Of a stretch of 64,000 nucleotides of DNA, positions 34,834-45,702 are shown in pieces. Position 1 is the first letter of the stretch. Every line of letters begins with the position of its first letter. This DNA comes from Dichotomocladium elegans (Eukaryota > Mucoromycota > Mucoromycetes > Mucorales > Lichtheimiaceae), in the NCBI GenBank assembly GCA_025716815.1, contig JAIXMN010000027.1, positions 1-64,000 on the forward strand, given 5' to 3'. Under the pieces are notes generated by a model, which made no database searches, was not told the origin of the DNA, and saw nothing but the letters and a program-made list of their open reading frames with translations. The position numbers and the translations under genes were made by a program.

Positions 34834-36094
34834 ATGGAGAATCAAGGTAAGCATGTGCAACAGAAAATAACGCGTCGAATCGCCCTTTGCGTTTGGAACT
34901 CGAGCAAATCATTCCTTGATTAGTAGCGTTTGGCACAAACGGAAATTCCGACATAATTTGTTCTCCCAGTAACGCCACAACTTGGAGAGCCGGTACCTGG
35001 CATCAGTTGACATGGAACCCAAGTTAAAAGATGAGCAAGTGGGAGAGGTTGTGACTGGTTGTTGTGAGCAAAAGGAGAAAGCGCGGGATGGCGAAAAGAG
35101 TACATACATCCTTAGAGAGAGAGAGAGATACACATGCAGGATTATTGGTTATGGTCCTTTCTGCTAGTCATCGTTTATTTTCCATTCAGAAAGTGCTATC
35201 CGATTTACGCAGACTTGGTATAAACAAGAAAAAGAAGGGAAAAGCTAGACATACCAATGAAGAAAGGTGGGGTTGGGGAAAATGCGGGCGGGTGGGTGTC
35301 AACTCTTGAAAACATATGTCAACATTAGCACTGCCAAAGGCAGTTATCCGGTGCTCATCGATAACACACGGTTTTCCTGCCAACTCGACCTTGGACACAG
35401 TCCACGCGCTGCCTCATATTACCAGACTTGGCGTCAGTCGTCCTGAGGATGAGATGAATGACCATGTGTCGCGATATCCAAAACCGGTGTCATTCCTGAT
35501 TGCTCAACGTACGGGACATTTTGAGAGAGAAAAAATGGCGCGCGAAATTGAACACCCCCCCCGGATCTTTGCCCATCGCAAGACGACTCACTCATTTGCT
35601 GCGTGTTGCGCATAGAGTCTAAGAAGGATACCTCCTCCAGTGCTAGCAGTAACCGTACTTCTAGATAACAGCGGATATCCTGCATATTGGTCTTGCGAGC
35701 CTGTGCCGCTCTGGGCTGGGGCGCTGTAACACATGCTTCGTCACTGAAAGGCCGTGCGCAAGATGTCAAGGAGGACGGTCATTTATGGGACATAGGCAGG
35801 TTCTTCCTTTGACAATTTGGACGTCGCCATAACTCTCACTCTCTCTCTCTTTGTATGTCTTGTGCATGCGAATAATAGATGCGAGTCAAGATCCTCCTGG
35901 GCACGACCACGACTTCATCAAGTCATCCGGGAATGGCAATTATGCGTCGGATACCACCGCGGTCATCCATGGATGCTAAGCTGGTTGCCGAAACATTCCG
36001 GCAGCGGATGCGTCTGCCTGATTGGATGCCGCCATGGAAGACGACACACGAGGCAGATGCGTGTGAAAAAAGGACGAGCGTGACACAGCCATGA
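34834..36094 (+). CDS. Probable cell-surface single-pass membrane protein, model unresolved
   Basis: A short first exon (MENQ, GTAAGC donor) at 34834 would join a block reading NSDIICSPSNATTWRAGTWH, typical of the Ser/Thr-rich extracellular (Kre9/Knh1-like) domains of fungal surface proteins. Further pieces are YPVLIDNT and FPANSTLDTVHALPHI near 35350-35420, a Ser/Asn/Thr stalk (KKDTSSSASSNRTS) near 35630, a hydrophobic segment near 35680, and a tail AKLVAETFRQRMRLPDWMPP ending at 36094. Adjacent pieces are in different frames at about 35370 and 35965 with no obvious intron between them. Either the splicing is unusual or the gene has frameshifts. A TATA box is present near 34653. Confidence 0.4.
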
Positions 36095-36338
36095 ACACAC
36101 ACAAACAGCCAGAAGGCGGCAGTGGAGCGAAGAGCTTTTACAGAAGGAACAAGAATGAAAAAAAGAGAGTCTGGAAGCGGACCCAGTTGTTGACCACGCT
36201 CAGCTCACAACAGCAACACCAACCATTCTAAACTATGTTTGTTCAAACAATCATTGCAATAGAAAAGATGACCTCGTTCCAACTGGGTTCCAAAAAAAGG
36301 ACCTCCACTCTTTATTTTCTTCCTCTGTCTATCAAAAC

Positions 36339-37337
36339 ATGCAGAGCCTTTACAGGATCTGTCTTGAGATTTTATCGCAGTTTGCAGATCATGTTACGGA
36401 TTACTCGGCAATCCCTTACGATCCTTACGTCCATGATTTACTGGAGACGATCATGGCACGCCCGTTAGATGTATATGAATGCAGCGACAAGCGCGCAGCC
36501 TGCTGCAAAGCGCTCGATGCCATCGGGAAAGCGCATGCGACGAATATTAGCGAAATGGATGACTGGACAGGCGTTTCTATTGTGCCATTCACCAGCAGGC
36601 GGGTGTTACAAGCTTTCGACGTGCGCATCCCGGCGCACTTTGTGTGTCACCTCAACATGGCAGGCTGCACCGACGTCGGAAACGAGTCCATATACCGTCT
36701 CAAGCCGCTGATCCACCTGCGAACACTCGATCTGACGAGGACACGCGTGTCCGATGCTGGCGTGGCGACCATCGCCCGGATAGGCATGCGTCGTCTGCGC
36801 CATCTGAGCGTAGCAGAGACCGAGGTCACCGATATCTCGCTCAAATACATTGCAGAGCTGGCCAGGGACGGATGCCTCGAAGGCGTGGACCTGACAGCGA
36901 CGAGGGTTGACATGGTGGTTGCTACAGCATATCTGACGAAAACCCAGGGATTCGTCCGGTATAGGGAGAATGGGCCCTGGGGCATCAGGCTCATTGGTTG
37001 GAATCTAGGAACCGACTGGATCCAACCTGCGATTGTCAAGGTCCGGACGAACCCGTGCCTGGATGCTTTGGCGATGCATCACTGTAGGCGGTGTTCTGTA
37101 TTTTCCTCATCTCAAGCTAAGTCAAATACTCGTCTGATTTACATCAAGACAAGAAGTAATTCTTCTTCTTCTTCTTCTGCTGCTGCTGCTGCTGCTGATA
37201 CCGGCCGACAACGGCGGAAAGAGCGGCAATTAGGAGAAGAAGGCGACGATGCTGGGATGGGCAATACGAGTAAAAAGCCCAAGTTAACAGCGAATGACTA
37301 TTTATCAATGATGGAAGCGGATCTGGGGCTGATATAA
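36339..37337 (+). CDS. Leucine-rich-repeat protein, F-box/AMN1-like repeats
   Basis: This is a 332-residue, apparently intronless frame. Residues 105-190 form three to four LRRs of the AMN1/F-box type: VCHLNMAGCTDVGNESIYRL, LIHLRTLDLTRTRVSDAGVA, MRRLRHLSVAETEVTDISLK and CLEGVDLTATRV. No F-box motif is visible at the N-terminus. The C-terminal third is low complexity with Ser and Ala runs encoded by (TCT)n(GCT)n at about 37159-37197, then a basic KKPKLT stretch and a conserved-looking end (NDYLSMMEADLGLI). Such repeats usually recruit substrates or partners. A specific function cannot be assigned. An ATG at 36235 is in another frame and was not used. Confidence 0.75.
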   Translation: MQSLYRICLEILSQFADHVTDYSAIPYDPYVHDLLETIMARPLDVYECSDKRAACCKALDAIGKAHATNISEMDDWTGVSIVPFTSRRVLQAFDVRIPAHFVCHLNMAGCTDVGNESIYRLKPLIHLRTLDLTRTRVSDAGVATIARIGMRRLRHLSVAETEVTDISLKYIAELARDGCLEGVDLTATRVDMVVATAYLTKTQGFVRYRENGPWGIRLIGWNLGTDWIQPAIVKVRTNPCLDALAMHHCRRCSVFSSSQAKSNTRLIYIKTRSNSSSSSSAAAAAADTGRQRRKERQLGEEGDDAGMGNTSKKPKLTANDYLSMMEADLGLI

Positions 37338-38430
37338 TGAAATAAAAAGAAACGGTACGGTTAGCCCTTGAATAAGAAGCACACAATGGAACCAGGCGAC
37401 GAGCACGTGATATTCTTCAGCTGCGTGCACGCACACGTGTAACCGACTTTTTTTTTTAAAAGTATCGACGGAGGTCGCGAGGAAAAAGGGACAAAAATTA
37501 CTTGTCGGGTGTGTCTTGTAATTATGGATTTAGGAAAGAGTGCAATGAGAGTAAGATACGGGCGCGTGCCACGGAAACGGTGTATATGTCAGGAGCCCTG
37601 TCCTCCATACATCTGTTTCCTCCTCACACAAAACCCTTTCCTCCTCCTCTTCCTCCCATTCACTAAAGAATGCTTCTATGTGTCGCTAAAATGTGCGTGA
37701 TACGGCTTTGGAAAAGAAAAAAGGATGTTCTGGATACCGTCGGTTTCGCTAGCCTCGGATATTTGAATACAGCAATTGATTTCATTTATTGAATTCCAAA
37801 AGGAACGTGGCACCAGCTTATCCCTCCATTCCCACTTCTTCAGGAGAAGAAGGATGCTGGGTCCGAGTAAGGTGGATCGATAGCCCGAGGGTTGGGAGAT
37901 GGGAAGGGATGTGTTTATCGAGAGAAGGAGAGCGATAGGATGCTCGTTCAAGGAATGGAGAGCGAAAATAAAAATAAAAGTATTTTTGGGTGGCGCAATC
38001 TCAAAGTGGGAAACTCAGGCTATTTTCGAATCTCCCAAAAGCATTGTTCTCTTTCTCTCGCTCCGTCACATACACCCGTTTCTTCTTTTCCTTTCCTTTT
38101 CTTCAAAACGCTCCCCCTCATTCTCAATCGCAATTTCCCATTCTCTCTCTCTATTCCTTTCTCCTCCCCCTTCCCAACCCGGCCCTCACCCTCTTCCTAC
38201 TGCTCATTCTACAACTCAGGCAAGTGTTTTTACTTGTTAAGGAAAAAGGAATACATCGCTTGTCAGAGACATTCTGCGTGTGTGTGTGTCTGTGTGTCTG
38301 TCTGTCTGTCTGGGCGGAATGCGCTCTTACTTGGAAGTAGGAAGGAGAGAGATCCCCTTTGACGGTAAAACAAATTCCACAGGAATCAGGGGATTTTGAC
38401 TTTGCGGGTGGGTTCTTTTTTCTTTTCTAG
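37338..38430. other. Intergenic, upstream of the Caf120-like gene
   Basis: This is a long pyrimidine-rich stretch (about 38040-38220) typical of fungal promoters, then a GTGTGT/CTGTCTGT microsatellite at about 38278-38310. Frames here are short and low complexity. A 5' UTR intron is possible. Confidence 0.5.
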
Positions 38431-41108
38431 ATGGTGCCCTCGGAAACAACAGACGACGATCTGCAATCACGCTTGGAAACCATGACGACCACGTCCGAGG
38501 TATCATCAGTCCAGCCTAATTCACCTATTCGGCGGGGCCAACGTCCAACAGCGAGTACCCGTCGACAGTCCAAGATGCTTTTTGCCGAAAAGTACGGCCT
38601 CCATTCACCTTCCCACACAACTGCACCTGCAAGCGCAACAACAACAACCGGCGATTCTGAGAAGGGATCGGGAGGAAACTCTAGCGACGATGACGATGAT
38701 GACACACCGCTCGCAGAGCAGCAGCAACAACAAAAAGAACAGACATCCTCACGACCCATCTCGGTCCGTAATATTCTTCTTGATAGTACATCAAACCGGC
38801 CCAAACGATTTGTGAAGCCGGGCATGGATCTGCTTCAACGCCAGAAAATACCGCAGGACATGGAGGACATACATCTCCTGTACGAGCAGTATCGACGAAA
38901 GGAGTATCTCGGGGGATATCTGCAAAAGATGTCTGATCTGACAGTGGACGGACGGGGATTTCCGGACAGGCAATGGAAACCGCGCTATGTGGAACTGTGT
39001 GGGCCTGCACTGGTACTTTGGGACGCGGACACGAGCGTCCATGCAGACAATGTCCTGCCGGAGTACATGAACATGACGGATGCGCACGTCGAGTCTGTTC
39101 CGGACCGGCCACAGATGTTCTCGGTCAACTCGGCCGGCCTCAACCGCTACTATTTTCTGGCAGAAGACGCACAAACCGCGAACCGCTGGATCTGTGCGAT
39201 TCGCCTTTCATGCTTCGAGGCTGCCCGGATTCACGAGATTTACACACGGCGCCTAGTGTGCCGGAGTGCGTTTGCGGACATTCTTCTCAAAAAAACTCCG
39301 CGCGTCGAGGGGTATTGTCAGGTACGGCTTCCGGGCGACACGCACTGGACAAAGTACTGGGCGGTTGTGACGGATCATCGGATCGAGAAGAAGCTCTTTG
39401 GCAAAAAATGCATCCCCACGCGTGGCCAGCTTATGTTTTATGAATCGAAAAAGGCAAAACATCCCGTAAAATCCATGGTGAACGTGGTCCAGGCCTACAC
39501 CGTGTATCCCGAGGCGTCCCAACTCATTGATAAGGCAACCTTCCTCAAAGTGGAGGGAAACGTTTACGATGTCGACGCCACGTCAGGTGTCCAGCATCTC
39601 TTGCGCGCATCGTCTGCAGCATTGATGATGACGAACGATACCCGCGAGCTTGTGCAATGGCTAATTGGCACGTTCGATGCATTCAAGCTCTATGGCCGTC
39701 CAGCCCGGCTCCTCAATGACCCAAACAACAGCCTCTCGCTCAACTTTGGCGAACCATACTACGGCACCACAAGGCCGAATCTCTTCTTGGATCTCGTTGA
39801 GGTGATGCAGGTGAATGTCGTTGGCGAGACGCTCCTCGATAACAAGCTCAAGTTCACAGCTGTGCTGGAGAACAAACTCAAGGTGCTCCAGAGCAGCAAT
39901 CACCATTCGGCAGCCAACCTTATGGGCCCACGCAACCACTCCATGCCGCTCATTGCAGGCATCCGATCGGCTGCTGGTGCTGCTGCTGCTGCTCCGGTGT
40001 CCAATCCTGCCGATACCACGAATATGAATCACAATAGCAATAGCAACCAAGCTGCTGCTGCTGCATTGCCATCATCCCTCCAGCAGGACCGAAATCCTCC
40101 CTACATGCGAAGACGCACCTTATCCAATAGTCAACAACCACCTCCGACCAGCCCGACATCCACTCGTCTATCCACTATTCCTGCAGGTCGGTCCAGCCAA
40201 TCATTACAACAACAACCAAAGATCTATGCCAGTGACGACAGTGAAGACGAATCGAGCAGCAGCAGCAGCAGCAGTGAAGAGGAAGAGGATGACGAAGTCA
40301 TTCTGAAAGAAATAACCTCTCGGCCTTCTCCTCCTCCTATCCCTGCTCACGCATCGTCCGAACATCTTCCTCCCGCTGCCCTCCAGCAACAAAATTCATC
40401 ACACATCATCCATTCTACACACGCGTCTGAATCATCTGCCAATGTATCCACCGCATCGCCTTCAACGCCTGCTGAGAGTCACGTCTATCAGACTCAGCTG
40501 TCCCTACCAGAGATTACCGAATCCTCCGATTTTGCCTCGACATTGCTCGGCGACATGAAGCTTCATCTCTCCTCTTCTTCTACCACGACACGTCCTGCAC
40601 CTGCTACCAAGCATGCTTTGTCTGCGCAGAATAACAGCAGCCGTCGCAGTCATAGCAGCAGCAGCAGCAGTAGTAATAGTAGCAACAGCAGGAGGAGTAG
40701 TAGTGGAACCGCCCATTTACGCACACCAAAGGCGGACGCAACAGCATCGCGACAACCACCATTACGATCTTCTGCTGCTGCAGGAGGAGGAACATCCACC
40801 TCACGACCTGGTTCGTCCATGACGGCCTGGGGCGGACGTTCATCAACGCTTCTGCTGCCTTCGGACAGCAGTGATGCCAGCTCCGTAGCTAGCGATCCTC
40901 GCTCGGATGCGCGACGGATGGCACAACCGCCACAGTCGGCCCGGCCTGGGTCGAGCATGAGTATGGGAATGAATAATGGGCGGCGTTCTATGGCGATGAC
41001 CGGTCTACAACAGCAGTCATTCCAACACAGTATTAGCGGTTCGAGCAGCAGCGCGAGTCGGACGAGTCATGGACCCAACCAAGAGTATTATCATCTTCCG
41101 TACCCAGT

Positions 41109-41150
<42 letters not shown>

Positions 41151-42026
41151 AAGAAGCTGCTACAGCCGACGGTCGATGGCAGGGAGTGAGATCATGAAGC
41201 GTTCGTCGAGCGGGATCATGCTTCAGCAACCATGGGACGCAGCAGCAGCAGCAGCAGCAGCGGGTAGTGGTGACGAGAGCGATAACCAGCCGCTGATGAC
41301 ATCGTCTCCGCGACCGAGCGCAATGAACGCCTCCTACTATTACCATGACAACAGCAACAGCCAGCAGGCCATGATCGACATGTATCGGGCCGAGCAGTTG
41401 TCGGTCCGTCTTCAGGAGGAGCATGCGCGCGCCACAGCAGGCCAGCCGCTCATCCACGCCATACCGCCATCATCGTCCGCACCTCAACCCAGACCATCTA
41501 CTACTGCTACGACCCCTTCCACAGGCCTCGTCGGCATGATTTCGCAAATGGAGCAGCAAGAGAAAGCACGTTCGTCCGCCTCGACCATGCCCGCGCAGTA
41601 CGACTACCAGCAACAACAGCAGCGGCATTCCGCCATGATGATGCCTGTAAGATCTTGCTCTCTTCCCATACATACATACACATACACATGACTGAAATGC
41701 CCAAACTTTATATGCAGCAAATGGCCGCCAACCCGCAATATGGCATGATGATGATCAATCCACAAATGATGCCTTCCATGATGATGGATCCGCGCATGAT
41801 GATGATGCCAATGCAGCCCTCTCCCATCATGATGGATCCGCGCATGATGCAGAATATGTACATGATGCAAGGCGGTTATAATCAGATGCCGATGTATTAC
41901 AATCCCATCATGATGCCTCCGCATACCGAAACCAACAAGACGGCAGTCGCGTCCCATCCAAACGAAGACGATGAGATACCCTTAGGTTCACGGTCACGCC
42001 GACGTAGCAATGCTGATTTCTATTGA
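38431..42026 (+). CDS. CAF120: PH-domain protein of the Skg3/Caf120 family
   Basis: Yeast Skg3 and Caf120 are PH-domain proteins linked to polarised growth sites and, for Caf120, to the CCR4-NOT complex. Two exons (38431-41646, 41718-42026) give 1174 residues. The N-terminus is disordered with acidic and Gln runs. The split PH region starts at about residue 160 (YLGGYLQKMSDLTVDGRGFP, WKPRYVELCGPALVLWDAD, RYYFLAEDAQTANRWICAIR). A second PH-like part follows (VEGYCQVRLPGDTHWTKYWA, RGQLMFYESKKAKHPVKSMV) and a conserved NLFLDLVEVMQVNVVGETLL motif. From residue 490 on it is low complexity: poly-Ser, poly-Ala and a 15-residue poly-Gln near residue 895. The last exon encodes an extremely Met-rich tail. 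The gene symbol is by family resemblance. Confidence 0.8.
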
Positions 42027-42197
42027 TGTACAAATTTTTTTTTTTTTACACGGGATGCGTTTTCTTTCTTCTTCCCCCTTCTTGCCCATCCCAAATATCA
42101 AACCTCGTCCACGCGCCCACCACCCTCCTTCCTTTTTTTTTGGTTTGCCTTTTATATACACGCACACACACACACACACATTGTTTCCGGTTATATT

Positions 42198-43193
42198 TTA
42201 ATCTGCAGCATCCACGGATGATAAATCAGTTGTGGATAAGGCACCCAGTCCGGGTAAACCACCGTTCTAGAAGACGACGTTTTCGAGATGATCGTATGAG
42301 CTTTTTTTTTCTTCTTCTCTTTTTTTCCTTTTTCTTTTTTTTTTACCGTCAATGGACATGCAAAGGATGCAGATCCGGATAGATTAGGATGAATGGTGAC
42401 AAAGAGAGCGCGCGCGGCGAGATGGATGTTGTACTCGACTGTGACGTCCGTCGCAGGGCTGCCGTAGAGTCCGCAGTCGGTGAGGAGGGTATTGAGCATG
42501 AGTTGGGATGAGGAGGACTGGGTATCGTATCGGATGGTGAATGGAAACGTGAAATTGAAATTGCTTTGAGCCGGAATTGTCTGTGAGCTCAGGTATCCCG
42601 AGCCCAGATAAGCCTTTGTGCCATCGTCTGTCGGGATATTGGCCTTTCGATGATGAAGAAGAAGGGGGCGGCGACGGTTAAGAAAGGGTGAAATAAAATA
42701 AAAAAAAAACGGGGGTGGAGAGGAGGTTTCGGCAGTGGAAAAAAAAAAAACATAAACTTACCGTGGCCTGCATGTCGGAAAGATGGAGGGGAATAGGGTT
42801 CGGGTTCACGACGTTAACGATGAGACCGATGTTGATATCGAACTCGGTGCCGTTGTAGGTGATCTGGGTCGAGTTACTGCCGGGCGAATTGGTCACGTCG
42901 AGTACACCGACGGTGGGCATTTTGAAAGACCCGAGAAGACCGCCAATGACTGCGACACAGATGATGATACCGATGATGATAAACCATACAACGTATCGAG
43001 CCCACACCGGTAGACAGCAGGCGCAGCATAAGCATCGACAACAACAATTACGCTCGGTCAACGACGGTCGTTTATTCCGTTGCTCGAGCTTCTCATCATC
43101 GTAGTAAGGCGCTGCCTCGGGCCTTTGATGCTTTGAAGGGTCGGGTGTTGCTGCCTGGCGTGGTAATGTTGCTGCAGATGAATGACTGGTCAT
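42198..43193 (-). CDS. LEA2-like single-pass membrane protein
   Basis: Three exons (43193-42762, 42643-42347, 42266-42198) give 265 residues. The cytosolic N-terminus ends in a Cys cluster (ERNCCCRCLCCACCLPVWAR), likely palmitoylated. A transmembrane helix follows (YVVWFIIIGIIICVAVIGGL). The outer part is a late-embryogenesis-abundant type 2 / WHy-like beta domain: TEFDINIGLIVNVVNPNPIP, LHLSDMQAT, NFNFTFPFTIRYD, LLTDCGLYG, VTVEYNIHLAARAL. Related fungal and plant proteins sit in the plasma membrane or vacuole, and their function in fungi is poorly known. It is convergent with the Caf120-like gene, with about 170 bases between stops. Confidence 0.8.
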
Positions 43194-45702
43194 TTATGCG
43201 CCCGGGGGGGGGAATATATGTATAGATGACAGCGAAAGAGAGAAAGGGAGAAAGAGAAAGGGAAGCGGACGAAGAGAACGACGAGTTATAAATATTCATT
43301 TTGCCACTAAATGATACGCCTGATTAGTCCCGTCCATCCTTAAATACTAGCCTGTTTTTTAAAAAAAAAAAAAAATGTCGGACTCTCCCCTTGCTTAGTT
43401 CCACCTGTACCACCGACTTTTGTTAGGCTATCGTCTCTCTAATCATTAGCGTCGTCTATGAAAACGAGTCTATCCTTGGTGGCCAACCGCGATTCGTGAT
43501 GTGGGCGGCTCTCGTCGCCAAAAGAGGATATGGTTTCGGGTTGGGGGGAGGGGTAGAGGGTCAGGGAGCGCGTGCGCGGTTCATTCCATGATGTATTATT
43601 ATTGTCGGAGGTCAGGTCTCAGACAGCATAAATAGATTACATGACTTTTTTTTTAGATCTTTGAGCAACTAAGCCCGTGCTATCTATACTTTCAGTAGGG
43701 TACAAGAAACTCTCTGTCTCGAAACAAAAAGGATGTTCCCCCCTCTCTTCCCCTCGAGGCACCGAGTGCGGGCTATGTGTGTATATCATCTCGAGCCTAG
43801 CTTTTCCTCACGAAAAAAGGGGAAGGGGAACGGCCAGAGACAACTTCTCGGAAAACACACTCGTAGCCATAAAATGAAAAGGATCGCGGAGTATACGTAA
43901 TCGAAGCTGATCTGACCTGGTTGCCTTTTTGCTCTCAAAAAAAAAAAAATTCAGCCCTAGATCGATCATGCATCTCACCGCCGATCATTTGCTTGACATT
44001 TTCTCTCATTATTTTTATACATTTTCCCCGCAAAAATGATAGTCCTACACGCAACATCATATGCTCCAGACCTTTTTCTTTTGTGTGTATGTGTGTGTGT
44101 GCGTATGTTGCTGCTGTGGTTTCAACCACAAAGGAAAGAGAAGGGGTTTTGGAGCAACACATCGAATTCATGTCAAAGCCCGATGTTGATCCCTGAAAGG
44201 GGGGGTGGAAAAAGGGCGGAGGCAATTTCTGCATTCTACTGTACGTACAGACCCAAAAATGTGGATGACGTCATAATTGCTCTCCATCGTTCTCCTCTTC
44301 CCAACCTCAAAGATGATTTTGGAGGTGAAGGGCGGGTTGCTCGCACGCTCTGCCCACTCGGAAGCTTTGCGCAGAGTGCGGGTTAGGAGCTGAGCACCCA
44401 GCATTCGGCCAGGATAAAAGCAACTGTGCGTCACCCTCGTTTTCTTTTTCTTTTTTTTTTCGCCATGGTTTGCATATACACCGTATGCCATAGGAGGGTA
44501 CTTGGGGAGGTGCAATGCAAACACGCACATGTTTATACACCGAGAGGGAAGGAGACTACTTTAACACATCCTCTGGGATACAAATAGATTACAGACGCTG
44601 CTTCGATAGATTACATTGGGCAATTCGTTCAACGTTTTCTTTCTGCACGAATTCGGGAATTCAAAAGCCATCCCTCCGCAGAGCAACCGTTCATCATCGC
44701 ATGTACGGATATCTCCATGATTGCCGCATTTTTTTTTTTTAGGAATACACACCGCGCACGATTTGGCTAGACTGACATTAATGTTTTTTGATTGAAGGGT
44801 ATATTGCGTGCTACCATGGCTATTGATAACGTCTCGTTTCGGCGCGACATTTCCCGTGGGATAGACCCAACACGCACCTCACCTCGACTCCTCACCACCC
44901 CTATCCACCCACTGACACTTCTGTCGACCAATGACATAATCGATTAGCGTAAACAGTCCATGCGTGATGATACGGATGAAATTTATCTCGGCGATGGGAG
45001 AAATAGAAGAATATATAGATGGTATCTCAGGACCTGGACGATCGTTTTTTTTTGGGCAAACCGGAAGGAGATTCCCGCGGTGGAGCATATCTTTACATGG
45101 TAAAAATTGTCAAAAAAGGTGCGTTGATAGTGTTCGATTTTGTACCATATGCCGCCATGGCCAGTACTTATCTGGAAGAAAGATGAAAGCATCAAAATTC
45201 ATTGTATAACCTCGGCGGAGCATGCGATAAGAACACACACATAGTACGGCTAATTCTCCTTCCCCTCCCCCATTATGTCGATAAGGAGTCCTGCAACCAG
45301 GGGAAATATGTGGGCCTGAACGCGTCGCTCGCTTCCATAGAGTCATCATCGTTCGTTCTCCTTTTCAACATTCGGTTTTGGGGAACAAAACCGCCATGTA
45401 GGTCCCCAATGCATATGCCACGCCTCGCATTCAATGAGTCCTGGATTAACCTCGCCTTATTGTGCCACGGCTATTTAGGTAACCAAAATAAAAAAAAATT
45501 CTGGGACATTGATATGGTAAAGTTTGATAAATCTGTTGTCCTGGTTTATACCTTGTATAATGCATGACCTCACGTGCCTGACCTCCGCGCTAACCCCCCA
45601 TCGTCGACCGATCTTTTGACGGCTCTTCAGATATAAAAAAGCGAGAGTTTGACATTGTCCCCCCGTTTTTTTTTTTTGTAATTTATTAGCCCTCCTTCAG
45701 TC
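43194..45702. other. Intergenic region between divergent genes
   Basis: This is about 2.5 kb between the LEA2-like gene (minus) and the alkaline phosphatase gene (plus). Several homopolymer A/T runs and short frames occur; the longest (44168-44530 minus, 45202-45567 plus) show no family motif or splice pattern. No RNA gene was recognised. Confidence 0.5.
45631..45640 (+). promoter_or_regulatory. TATA box of the alkaline phosphatase gene
   Basis: ATATAAAAAA lies about 70 bases upstream of the ATG at 45703 and is followed by a poly-T tract. Confidence 0.6.

Noticed and set aside
40504..41457. Several long minus-strand frames
   Set aside because: They are shadows of CAG/TCN codon repeats in the Caf120-like gene and read as poly-Leu and poly-Cys.
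44168..44530. 120-residue minus-strand frame
   Set aside because: It contains a poly-Lys run from a homopolymer and has no motif, promoter or splice support.
45202..45567. 121-residue plus-strand frame upstream of the alkaline phosphatase
   Set aside because: It has no recognisable motif, lies in promoter-like DNA, and shows no relation to neighbours.
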